Shown here: piece after piece, positions 1 through 5,815 of the stretch
Position numbering within the stretch: the first letter of the stretch is position 1
Layout: each line of letters starts with the position of its first letter
Source: Actinomycetes bacterium
GTDB taxonomy: Bacteria; Actinomycetota; Acidimicrobiia; Spongiisociales; UBA5794
Direction: 5' to 3'
Assembly: GCA_023336765.1 (NCBI GenBank)
Contig: JAMBLL010000016.1
Location: forward strand, 1-13,808
Length of the DNA: 13,808 nucleotides
Position numbers and translations under genes: made by a program
The notes under the pieces: model-generated
Told to the model about the DNA's origin: nothing
What the model saw: only the letters and a program-made list of their open reading frames with translations
Database searches by the model: none

Positions 1-25
1 GCCCGCTGAGGCTCACCAAGCCATC

Positions 26-892
26 TCAGACTTCCTCGATAGGCACAGCTGATCCGCTCGACCAGTCGTAGAAACCTCTCCCGGACTTCTTGCCGATGTC
101 ACCGCGAGCCACCATGTCTCGAAGGAGCGCTGGGGGCGAGAAACGTTCCCCGTACACCGACGCAAGATGATCGGCGATCTTGAGACGCACGTCGAGGCCG
201 ACAAGGTCACCGAGCATCAGCGGTCCCATGGGGTGGCGGTAACCAAGCGACATCGCCCTGTCGATGTCTTCGGGGGCGGCCACTCCCTCTTCCACCATCC
301 GGATAGCCTCGACGCCCACGAGAACACCGAGACGAGACGTGGCGAACCCGGCCGCGTCGTTCACGAGTGCTTGTTCCATGCCAAGGAACGAGACGAAGCC
401 AGAGATTAGGTCGAGGGTGCTGTCGCTCGTCGCTGCCCCCTGGATCACCTCGACGAGAGACATGGCCCACACCGGATTGAAGAAGTGCATACCGGCAAAT
501 CGGTCGGGATGTTCGAGGCCTCCAGCGAGCGCATCAATGGAGATGCTCGATGTATTCGAGGCAAGGACACGAGGTGTACGCTTCTCGGCGGCGGCCAGGA
601 CGGCCGACTTGAGGCCAAGGTCCTCGATCACAGCCTCGATGATCACATCGAGATCGGTATCTAGGTCTTCCACCGAACCCACCGCGACCAGATTGCTGAT
701 CGCAAGCTCAGCCGTCTCCGCCGGAATCTTCCCGCGATCTCGCCCGGCACGAATCGTATCGGCAGTGCGCACCACCGCCTTGCTGGCCGTCTCGAGGTCC
801 ACATCGACTATCGCTGTTCGGGCTCCATTGACCGCAAAACGATGAGCGATTCCAATCCCCATGGTGCCACCACCAATGATTCCTACTTTCAC
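26..892 (-). CDS. 3-hydroxyacyl-CoA (3-hydroxybutyryl-CoA) dehydrogenase
   Basis: The 288-residue product is a full-length, single-function member of the FadB2/Hbd family, which interconverts 3-hydroxyacyl-CoA and 3-ketoacyl-CoA with NAD(P) in fatty-acid or butyrate-type metabolism. An N-terminal Rossmann motif (GIIGGGTMGIGIA, residues 4-16) is followed by the conserved SNTSS (112-116), RFAGMHFFNP (131-140, likely catalytic His136) and Glu148 (LVEV). The C-terminal helical domain has GYRHPMGP (217-224) and ends with KKSGRGFYDW. The usual GF-x-x-NR motif reads GFATSR (182-187), so the common Asn is Ser. The GTG start at 892 is supported by a GGAG ribosome site on the minus strand (bases 898-901), five bases away. 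No partner gene (thiolase, acyl-CoA dehydrogenase) is beside it, so the exact substrate is unknown. Confidence 0.93.
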   Translation of the reverse strand: MKVGIIGGGTMGIGIAHRFAVNGARTAIVDVDLETASKAVVRTADTIRAGRDRGKIPAETAELAISNLVAVGSVEDLDTDLDVIIEAVIEDLGLKSAVLAAAEKRTPRVLASNTSSISIDALAGGLEHPDRFAGMHFFNPVWAMSLVEVIQGAATSDSTLDLISGFVSFLGMEQALVNDAAGFATSRLGVLVGVEAIRMVEEGVAAPEDIDRAMSLGYRHPMGPLMLGDLVGLDVRLKIADHLASVYGERFSPPALLRDMVARGDIGKKSGRGFYDWSSGSAVPIEEV

Positions 893-897
893 TGTGA

Positions 898-932
898 CTC
901 CGTAATTCGTAAATCGTACATCGTAGATCGTA
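898..932 (-). promoter_or_regulatory. Candidate promoter and ribosome site of the 3-hydroxyacyl-CoA dehydrogenase gene
   Basis: Read on the minus strand, heptamer array A contains three TACGAT hexamers spaced exactly 7 bases apart (complements of 913-918, 920-925 and 927-932). Each fits the TANNNT pattern of a -10 element. Initiation from the nearest would start around 905 and give a roughly 13-base leader that keeps the GGAG ribosome site at 898-901. No convincing -35 is visible. This is an inference. Confidence 0.3.
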
Positions 933-962
933 CATCGAAAAGGCTCGGGACATCGTAGATCG
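905..962. repeat. Heptamer array A (NATCGTA units)
   Basis: Five 7-base units run from 905 to 939 (ATTCGTA, AATCGTA, CATCGTA, GATCGTA, CATCGAA), with another one and a half units at 951-962. The array lies between the divergent dehydrogenase and selD genes. It is partly complementary to array B, for example CGTAAATCGTACA here against GTACGATTTACG at 1058-1069. Confidence 0.8.
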
Positions 963-1046
963 ACTCAGGCCTCACTCATCTTCTGTCGTCACGTGGTATT
1001 CGTACTTGTCAGCCAACCGGCAGAGGCGACTGCAGTCCCTGCTGGC

Positions 1047-1109
1047 GATCGACGATCGTACGATTTACGATTGTACGACTTCGGTCATCGGTCATCCGTC
1101 ATCCGTCTA
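1047..1109. repeat. Heptamer array B (GATCGTA / CGATTTA / CGGTCAT units)
   Basis: Nine consecutive 7-base blocks stay in register from 1047 to 1109: GATCGAC, GATCGTA, CGATTTA, CGATTGT, ACGACTT, CGGTCAT, CGGTCAT, CCGTCAT and CCGTCTA. The sequence drifts while the period holds. The left half is an inverted relative of array A. The CGGTCAT units recur in array I near the end of the window. The last unit runs into the TACTCT hexamer in front of selD. Confidence 0.78.
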
Positions 1110-1122
1110 CTCTCCCCCCATG
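1108..1122 (+). promoter_or_regulatory. Leaderless promoter candidate of selD
   Basis: TACTCT (1108-1113) is followed by six C residues and then the selD ATG at 1120. There is no Shine-Dalgarno sequence. The same TACTCT-N6-ATG arrangement precedes two other genes in this window, and the preceding four bases (CGTC) are shared with the YbdK-type ligase gene. No -35 box is recognisable. Confidence 0.5.
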
Positions 1123-2178
1123 GAACCCATCCGCCTAACCCAGTACTCCCACGGTGCTGGGTGAGCCTGCAAGCTCGGTCCTGACGAGTTGACGCAGGTT
1201 CTGCGTCCTTTACACAACCACCCATCAACGACACACCCGGACCTTCTCGTAGGTATCGCCGGGGCGGACGACGCCGGGGTTTATCGCATCGACGACGACC
1301 GCGCGATCGTCCAGACCATCGACTTCTTCACGCCGGTCGTTGACGACCCTGGTGACTGGGGCAGGATCACAGCCGCAAACGCCTTGTCCGACATCTACGC
1401 AATGGGGGCTGAACCGCTTACGGCACTCCAGATGGTGGCCTGGCCACGCGACACGATCCCGTTCGAGGTGCTCGGTAAGGTGATCGAGGGCGGCTCCGAG
1501 GTAATGGCCGAGGCTGGATGTACCATCGTTGGAGGCCACTCGATAGACGACACTGGCCCCAAATACGGCTTTGCGATCACCGGTATCGTCTCGCTCGATG
1601 AAGTCATGACCAATGCAGCGGCAAAGCCTGGCCAGGTTCTCATCCTGACGAAGCCCCTCGGGACGGGCATCCTCTCAACAGCCATCAAGAACAGCAACCT
1701 TCCTCGCGATCTCGAACGAACCGTCATTGCGTCCATGACAACCCTCAACCGTGGCGCATCCGACGCTGCCAGACGCGTTGGCGTGTCGGCAGGAACCGAT
1801 GTGACGGGTTTTGGATTGCTCGGGCATCTCTCCGAGATGGTTCGGGCATCCCACGTCAGTGCCCATATCGACGTCGAGGCTGTGCCCCTTTTTGATGGTG
1901 TGCACCGCTATCTCAAGAGTGGGGACATACCTGGGGGAACCCGCAGGAATCTCGCGGCAGTGGAACCGATGGTCGTGTTCGGGCCCCACGGTGATCGATC
2001 CCGACTCATCCTCGCCGACGCGCAGACGAGCGGCGGGTTGCTGCTCACGGTCGATGCCCCACTCGAGGCTGCGCTGCACCAGGCGCTGGCGGATGAGGAC
2101 ACAGGCGCATGGACGATCGGAACGATCGTCGAACGCACTTTCGAGCACGGACCATCCGGGTCGATCATCACCACATAG
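1120..2178 (+). CDS. selD: Selenide, water dikinase (selenophosphate synthetase), selenocysteine-containing
   Basis: SelD makes selenophosphate, the selenium donor for selenocysteine and selenouridine, from selenide and ATP. An ORF search stopping at UGA would report only 1189-2178 from a TTG. Extending upstream in the same frame to the ATG at 1120 gives MEPIRLTQYSHGAG-UGA-ACKLGPDEL, which matches the family N-terminus (E. coli LTQYSHGAGCGCK). The UGA at 1162-1164 sits where E. coli has catalytic Cys17, so residue 15 is predicted to be selenocysteine. Cys17 and the essential Lys (Lys18) follow. The rest is intact: ADDAGVY (49-55), TIDFFTPVVDDP (66-77), NALSDIYAMG (87-96), GGHSID (138-143). 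The product is 352 residues, close to the usual 347. The start has no ribosome site but a TACTCT hexamer six bases upstream. No other sel gene is in the window. Confidence 0.93.
1162..1198 (+). promoter_or_regulatory. Sec UGA codon and candidate bacterial SECIS hairpin in selD
   Basis: Immediately after the UGA (1162-1164) the mRNA can fold into a hairpin. The lower stem CCUGC (1166-1170) pairs with GCAGG (1194-1198), and AA (1171-1172) can pair with UU (1189-1190). The upper stem CUCG (1174-1177) pairs with CGAG (1185-1188) around a GUCCUGA loop. The loop side reads GGUC, as in the E. coli fdhF SECIS apical loop, with G and U at the loop start. The UGA-to-loop distance (about 13 bases) is a little short for known bacterial SECIS elements. 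The fold was made by eye. Confidence 0.6.
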
Positions 2179-2198
2179 CTAGTTCCTTACTAAGCGAC

Positions 2199-2226
2199 TT
2201 GCTATTTATCGGAACTGCGTTAGGAT
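2199..2226 (+). promoter_or_regulatory. Candidate promoter for the mgtE leader
   Basis: TTGCTA (2199-2204) and TAGGAT (2221-2226) are separated by 16 bases and fit a sigma70-type promoter just after selD. Transcription from about 2233 would produce a leader of roughly 135 bases carrying three hairpins before mgtE. A second TANNNT hexamer, TAGGCT at 2353-2358, lies ten bases before the mgtE ATG and could give an almost leaderless alternative transcript. Confidence 0.4.
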
Positions 2227-2237
2227 GTGGTCACCGA

Positions 2238-2329
2238 GCCGCAAATGCGGCCCTGTCGGATTTCCTATCCCCCCTGGGGAATCCGACAGAATCTCTGTTA
2301 CGGACCCCGTCCCACTCGGGGTCCGTAAC
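2238..2329 (+). promoter_or_regulatory. mgtE 5' leader with three consecutive hairpins
   Basis: Three perfect inverted repeats lie back to back between selD and mgtE. Hairpin 1 is GCCGC-AAAT-GCGGC (2238-2251). Hairpin 2 has a 10-bp stem, CTGTCGGATT (2253-2262) with AATCCGACAG (2280-2289), and a C-rich/G-rich interior. Hairpin 3 has a 13-bp stem, GTTACGGACCCCG (2297-2309) with CGGGGTCCGTAAC (2317-2329), and a 7-base loop. No U-tract follows hairpin 3, so it is not a standard terminator. Mg2+-sensing leaders (M-box) are known upstream of mgtE, but I cannot match this one to that family. It is best called a candidate structured leader of unknown class. Confidence 0.5.
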
Positions 2330-2368
2330 GCGTCCACAACGAACAACACCGATAGGCTGGAACACGCA

Positions 2369-3793
2369 ATGAAGTTCCGACTGCCACGCCCCAGCCAGAT
2401 GCCTGCAACCCTTCGGGAACTCGCACGCCGTCGGCCAGTTGAGGCCGAGGAGTATCTCGATTCCCACCACGACGCCTGGGAACAGATCGCTGGGACGCAT
2501 CCCCACGAGGCCGCGGATATCCTCGAAGCTCTTGACGAGGAGGGTGCCGCAGACCTCCTCCAAGATCTTGATCTCGTCGATGCCGGAGATGTACTCGACC
2601 AGATGCGCCCCGAGGCCGCTGCCGACGTCATCGAGGAACTGCATCCAAGACAAGCTGCGGGGTTGATCTCCGAGATGGATCCCGATCAGGCTGCAGACCT
2701 CATCGGCGCGCTGGACCCCCAGGAGCGCACGGCGGTCCTCGACGCACTTGACCCGGACACCGCCCGCGAAGTCGAGTCGCTACTCGTCTTTGCGGCGGAC
2801 ACCGCCGGCGGCATGATGACCACCGATTTCGCCGCACTGCTGGCCGATATCACGGCCGCCGAGGCGATCGAAGCTCTCCGCTCGCTCCACGAAGACCTTG
2901 GCTCGAATATCCGGTACGTGTATGTGGTCGATGACGCTGGGAGATTGCTCGGCGTCGTTGCGTTCCGTGATCTCGTCTTTGCCGCCCCCGACACGAGCAT
3001 CGAACAGGTGATGACGACCGACCTGGCGGTGGTCCGCACGGATACGGACCGCGAAGAAGTGGCGGAACTCATCCAGAGGCACACGCTCATTGCGATCCCC
3101 GTCGTCGACAGCACCGGCACACTCGTCGGCATGGTCAAGATATCCGAGGCCATCGAGGGCATAGTGGCCGAACTCGGCGAAGACCTCACGGTGATGGTGG
3201 GCGCAGGTGAGGAGGAGTCGGTATTCACGCCTGTCAGCACGTCCGTGCGAAGACGCCTCCCATGGATCACGTTCAACCTTGCGGTTGGCATCGTCCTTGC
3301 ATCCGTGATCTCCCGATTTGAAGGTACCCTCGCCACGTATGCGGTTCTGGCTGCGTACATGCCGGTGGTTGCTCTCCTTGCTGCCAATTCGGGCGCACAG
3401 AGCCTTGCCGTGATGATCCGTTCGATGGCAGTTGGAGATCTCCCACGGGGAAGAGCCTTCCGTGCCATCCGTCGTGAGGTAATTGTCGGACTGATCGACG
3501 GCACTCTGATCGCTGCAATGGCAGCTGGTGTTGCCGCAATGACGATCGGCCTCTTCACTGAAAGCGGGGGTGCAGAGATCGCCCCGATGGAGATCGCATT
3601 GATAGTCTTCATCTCAGTCTGGATCTCATTCCTCGTGGCTGGGCTGGTGGGTGCAGGCATACCGGTGCTGTTACGCCGCCTGGGCCAGGATCCCGCACTT
3701 GCATCGAACATCTTCTTGACCATGGTCACCGACATCGTCGGGATGGGCGGGTACCTGGTCGTTGCGACCATCCTGCTCACGGGAACAGGCTGA
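2369..3793 (+). CDS. mgtE: Magnesium transporter MgtE
   Basis: MgtE is a dimeric inner-membrane Mg2+ channel whose cytoplasmic domains sense Mg2+ and close the pore. The 474-residue product has the family order. An acidic, Ala/Asp-rich N domain (about 35-135) is followed by a TAGGMM motif (145-150) and two CBS domains (about 145-270, with YVVDDAGRLLGVV and IPVVDSTGTLVGMV). The membrane domain follows (about 297-474) with PVVALLAANSGAQSL (332-346) and MVTDIVGMGGY near the C-terminus; the Asp there (455) matches the pore aspartate of Thermus MgtE. The ATG at 2369 is chosen because the reading frame upstream to 2225 lies inside the structured leader and does not resemble MgtE. No strong ribosome site precedes it. 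Confidence 0.95.
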   Translation: MKFRLPRPSQMPATLRELARRRPVEAEEYLDSHHDAWEQIAGTHPHEAADILEALDEEGAADLLQDLDLVDAGDVLDQMRPEAAADVIEELHPRQAAGLISEMDPDQAADLIGALDPQERTAVLDALDPDTAREVESLLVFAADTAGGMMTTDFAALLADITAAEAIEALRSLHEDLGSNIRYVYVVDDAGRLLGVVAFRDLVFAAPDTSIEQVMTTDLAVVRTDTDREEVAELIQRHTLIAIPVVDSTGTLVGMVKISEAIEGIVAELGEDLTVMVGAGEEESVFTPVSTSVRRRLPWITFNLAVGIVLASVISRFEGTLATYAVLAAYMPVVALLAANSGAQSLAVMIRSMAVGDLPRGRAFRAIRREVIVGLIDGTLIAAMAAGVAAMTIGLFTESGGAEIAPMEIALIVFISVWISFLVAGLVGAGIPVLLRRLGQDPALASNIFLTMVTDIVGMGGYLVVATILLTGTG

Positions 3794-3813
3794 GACTCTT
3801 CTAGCGTCCAACG

Positions 3814-3831
3814 GAGCGATATATCTCGCTC
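3814..3831. other. Small hairpin between convergent genes
   Basis: GAGCGA (3814-3819) and TCGCTC (3826-3831) form a 6-bp stem with a TATATC loop, between the convergent mgtE and methyltransferase genes. It could help end transcription from both sides, but there is no T-run on either strand, so the role is unproven. Nothing else is visible in this 94-base gap. Confidence 0.3.
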
Positions 3832-3887
3832 GTGGTCGCCAGAAGCTATGCACGGTTCAGGGCGGGCACGATCTCGGGCCTTTCACA

Positions 3888-4724
3888 TCACATCTTGTGA
3901 GCTCTGAGTGAATACATGAGTGGAACCAGGTCGCGTTGATGCTTGGGGAGCCTCCATCGGCCGTCGTCGCCCTGCACCATATGGTGCTGTCCCTGCCACT
4001 CGAGGAACCGGTGCTCCTCATACAGGTCGATCGCGAGCCCCTGAGAGGTGAGTGCACCCATGATCTCGCCCAATCCGTGGTTCCACTCAAATATTCGAGC
4101 GTTCTCGATGACTGCCGAGCCGACGTCACCGACATCGAGGTCCCAGCTGATCGGGTCAGCAACCTCGAAGTACGGATACTCAATGGTGAGTGTCTCGTCG
4201 TGGGGATCCTCGATCGGAAACCTCAACGACCAGGCAACCGGATGACACTCGCGTATGTAGAAGACCCCGCCTGGCTTCAGCATCGTTGCAACGACCTCAC
4301 CCCAACGCGAGATATCAGGAAGCCAGTTGATCGCACCAACGCCGGTGTACACAAGGTCGAACTGTTCATCGACGACTGACTGAGGTGTGAGGTACAACTC
4401 GGTCTCGACGAATCGGCCAGGCGTGCCGCTCTCGTCGCTGAGGCGTCTTGCAGCTGCAATCGCCTCAGGTGAGAAGTCGATGCCAGTGACAGCCGCACCA
4501 AGCCTCGCCAACGAAAGGGTGTCCATGCCGAAGTGGCACTGCAGATGCAGCAGTGACCGACCCTCGAGGTCGCCCAGATACGGGTGATCGAACTGGACCA
4601 CGCCGGTGATCCGATCCTTATCCGCTATGAAGCCAGGGGCATCGTAGCCATCGGGCATCCAGTGCCCTGCGACCCGTTCGCTCCAATTGGCCCGGTTCGC
4701 GTCGTAGTACTCGTCATGTGTCAC
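3888..4724 (-). CDS. Class I SAM-dependent methyltransferase
   Basis: The 278-residue product has a Rossmann-type methyltransferase core: motif I LLHLQCHFGMDTLSLARLG (about 58-76), an acidic strand end AAVTGIDFS (about 77-85), and a motif IV/post-I region FDLVYTGVGAINWLPD followed by MLKPGGVFYIRE. The N-terminus (HDEYYDANRANWSERV) and the C-terminus (ending MYSLRAHKM) look like a conserved family of small-molecule methyltransferases of unknown substrate. The start is placed at the GTG at 4724. The longer open frame to 4820 only translates the heptamer array upstream into a Cys/Val/Leu-rich artefact. TAGCGT lies seven bases before this GTG, so the mRNA may be leaderless. The gene faces mgtE and is separated from the operon upstream by 143 bases of repeats. 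Confidence 0.82.
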   Translation of the reverse strand: MTHDEYYDANRANWSERVAGHWMPDGYDAPGFIADKDRITGVVQFDHPYLGDLEGRSLLHLQCHFGMDTLSLARLGAAVTGIDFSPEAIAAARRLSDESGTPGRFVETELYLTPQSVVDEQFDLVYTGVGAINWLPDISRWGEVVATMLKPGGVFYIRECHPVAWSLRFPIEDPHDETLTIEYPYFEVADPISWDLDVGDVGSAVIENARIFEWNHGLGEIMGALTSQGLAIDLYEEHRFLEWQGQHHMVQGDDGRWRLPKHQRDLVPLMYSLRAHKM

Positions 4725-4731
4725 GGCATCG

Positions 4732-4737
4732 ACGCTA
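4732..4737 (-). promoter_or_regulatory. Leaderless -10 candidate of the methyltransferase gene
   Basis: On the minus strand TAGCGT is followed by seven bases and the GTG start at 4724. It fits the TANNNT pattern and the spacing seen for other genes here. It lies directly downstream of heptamer array C, and no -35 is clear. Confidence 0.35.
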
Positions 4738-4746
4738 CCAGATGAA

Positions 4747-4809
4747 AGAACACAGAACACAGAACACAGAACACAGAACACAGAACACAGAACACAGAGC
4801 ACAGAGCAC
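4747..4809. repeat. Heptamer array C (7x AGAACAC + 2x AGAGCAC)
   Basis: Seven perfect AGAACAC units (4747-4795) are followed by two AGAGCAC units (4796-4809). It is the most regular array in the window. The same two units recur in arrays G and H. Because 7 is not a multiple of 3, the array is open in several frames and encodes a 7-residue periodic peptide on the minus strand (CVLCSVF), which falsely extends the methyltransferase ORF. Confidence 0.95.
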
Positions 4810-4835
4810 AGATGAAGCATCGCTTGTTCTGCTAT

Positions 4836-4865
4836 CTGGAAGCGAGGCGCAAGCCGAGCGATCTG
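4836..4865. repeat. Dispersed repeat copy 1 (CTGGAAGCGAG...GAGCGATCTG)
   Basis: This 30-base stretch begins CTGGAAGCGAG and ends GAGCGATCTG. It matches two copies at 13101-13126 and 13131-13156 except for a 4-base length difference in the middle. At both places it lies a short distance to the right of an AGAACAC/AGAGCAC heptamer array, in the same orientation. Confidence 0.6.
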
Positions 4866-4867
4866 CT

Positions 4868-5386
4868 TTACGACCCCAGGATCGCTGTGCCGCTGGCCGT
4901 GAAGGGGCCGAGGTAGATGATCTTGAATCCGTCCTCGAGGCGGACAAGGTAGTTGTCTCCGACCAGCACAATCTCTTCAGGAGTCGAGTCCGGATTGGCA
5001 ACGATGTTGACCGCAGCGACATCGTCCACGATATGGAGCGCTGAAATCGGGGGGAACAAGTCGACAACCTCTGCGATGATGTCGTAGAGGTCGATGTCTG
5101 TCAGTGAGGTGTACGACTCCGCGTCGAGAAGCACGACAACCGTGTCGCCAGGAGCATCCGTTTCAACACGGCTGACGATCGCATACTCCGGAGGCGTCAA
5201 GGTGGAGAGTGGCTGACTTGTTGTCGTCGTTTCGACGACAGTCGGCTGAGGAAGCGTGACCGTGGCAGATGTTGTGAGGGGAGTGAGCGAGGATGATGTC
5301 GTCGATTCGGGCGCGGAATTTGATGTACAAGCTGCGGCGACCAGCGCCACGGCTACAAGGATGCCCAATCGTTGAACCCGTCTCAC
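4868..5386 (-). CDS. Secreted lipoprotein of unknown function
   Basis: The 172-residue product begins with a short basic segment (MRRVQR), a hydrophobic stretch and a lipobox ending LVAAAC, so Cys20 would be lipidated and the protein held on the outer face of the membrane. A Ser/Thr/Pro-rich linker (about 21-65) leads to a small acidic domain with hydrophobic strands (EYAIVSRVE, DTVVVLLDAESY, EEIVLVGDNYLVRL). I do not recognise the domain. The last gene of the minus-strand operon, it starts at GTG 5386, 21 bases after the preceding stop. TAGTAT lies exactly seven bases before the GTG, so the gene may also have its own leaderless promoter. Confidence 0.75.
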   Translation of the reverse strand: MRRVQRLGILVAVALVAAACTSNSAPESTTSSSLTPLTTSATVTLPQPTVVETTTTSQPLSTLTPPEYAIVSRVETDAPGDTVVVLLDAESYTSLTDIDLYDIIAEVVDLFPPISALHIVDDVAAVNIVANPDSTPEEIVLVGDNYLVRLEDGFKIIYLGPFTASGTAILGS

Positions 5387-5393
5387 ATTCTCG

Positions 5394-5399
5394 ATACTA
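5394..5399 (-). promoter_or_regulatory. Internal leaderless -10 candidate of the lipoprotein gene
   Basis: TAGTAT on the minus strand, a close match to TATAAT-type -10 elements, is followed by seven bases and the GTG at 5386. No -35 is evident. It could allow lipoprotein expression independent of the upstream genes. Confidence 0.4.
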
Positions 5400-5407
5400 C
5401 TCGTCTG

Positions 5408-5815
5408 TCACGACTGTGAGTCTCTCCAGTCATCGAAGTTCACCCCATCGAGGAATCCGTCGCCGTTGACAAGCGGGAAAAGCCTGGCTACATCCGTGAA
5501 CGCTTCCTCATTTCGGGTGTTGCGGAGTTGGGCCTCGGCAAGCTCGAGGACTGGCCTCCATGCCCTTGGTCCCAGAGCGAGATCTACCCTCGACTCCCAT
5601 CCGAGATCAGGCCGAGCAGGCGCGTCGGCCCAGAATGCGCGAAGCTTCTGAGCCATACGCAGTGCCCGGCGGACATACTTCGCCTCATCTTTCGACACTG
5701 GCCCACCTGACACGACCGAGTCCGTCCAATCGACGAACATCTGCTCATTCCATGAGTCGGGATCTGACACAACAGCCTCGTACAGCGCCTCAACCGCGCT
5801 CACCAGGCCACTCAC
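5408..5815 (-). CDS. Unknown 135-residue cytoplasmic protein
   Basis: I do not recognise this protein. It is acidic, Trp-rich, and has no signal peptide or membrane span. Visible segments include VEALYEAVVSDPDSWNE, KYVRRALRMAQKLRAFW, a middle part LGPRAWRPVLELAEAQL, and a C-terminal stretch with DVARLFPLVNGDGFLDGVNFDDW. It is probably helical. Two starts are possible. The GTG at 5821 lies directly against the GGAG, whereas the GTG at 5815 forms a GTGA overlap with the upstream stop and has GGTGGAG five bases before it. I chose 5815. The tight coupling to the PLP enzyme upstream suggests co-expression, but not a specific function. Confidence 0.7.
   Translation of the reverse strand: MSGLVSAVEALYEAVVSDPDSWNEQMFVDWTDSVVSGGPVSKDEAKYVRRALRMAQKLRAFWADAPARPDLGWESRVDLALGPRAWRPVLELAEAQLRNTRNEEAFTDVARLFPLVNGDGFLDGVNFDDWRDSQS

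Noticed and set aside
264..845. 193-residue plus-strand ORF
   Set aside because: Shadow of the 3-hydroxyacyl-CoA dehydrogenase gene, with low-complexity Ser/Arg/Thr composition.
893..1119. tRNA-Sec or another RNA gene next to selD
   Set aside because: No cloverleaf or TTCGA-type T-loop could be found; the region is explained by heptamer arrays.
1120..1188. selD as a pseudogene with a nonsense mutation
   Set aside because: UGA falls exactly at the position that is Sec or Cys in SelD, and the rest of the gene is intact. An accidental stop at that one codon is unlikely.
1189..2178. selD beginning at the TTG at 1189
   Set aside because: It lacks the conserved N-terminus and the catalytic residue. 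The in-frame upstream sequence from 1120 supplies both through a UGA codon.
2220..2330. M-box magnesium riboswitch
   Set aside because: GTTAGGATGTGG at 2219-2230 faintly recalls the M-box GTTAGGTGAGG, but the remaining conserved M-box segments and the expected length are not visible.
2297..2335. Intrinsic terminator of selD
   Set aside because: The stem is strong, but GCGTCC follows instead of a T-run.
2225..2368. mgtE extended upstream to 2225 (522 residues)
   Set aside because: The extension translates the hairpin-rich leader and does not resemble the MgtE N domain.
2686..3780. 364-residue minus-strand ORF
   Set aside because: It is antisense to mgtE, rich in Ser/Thr/Arg/Met as expected of a shadow frame, and matches no family.
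4747..4809. CRISPR array
   Set aside because: The units are 7 bases long and contiguous without spacers, so this is a simple tandem repeat.
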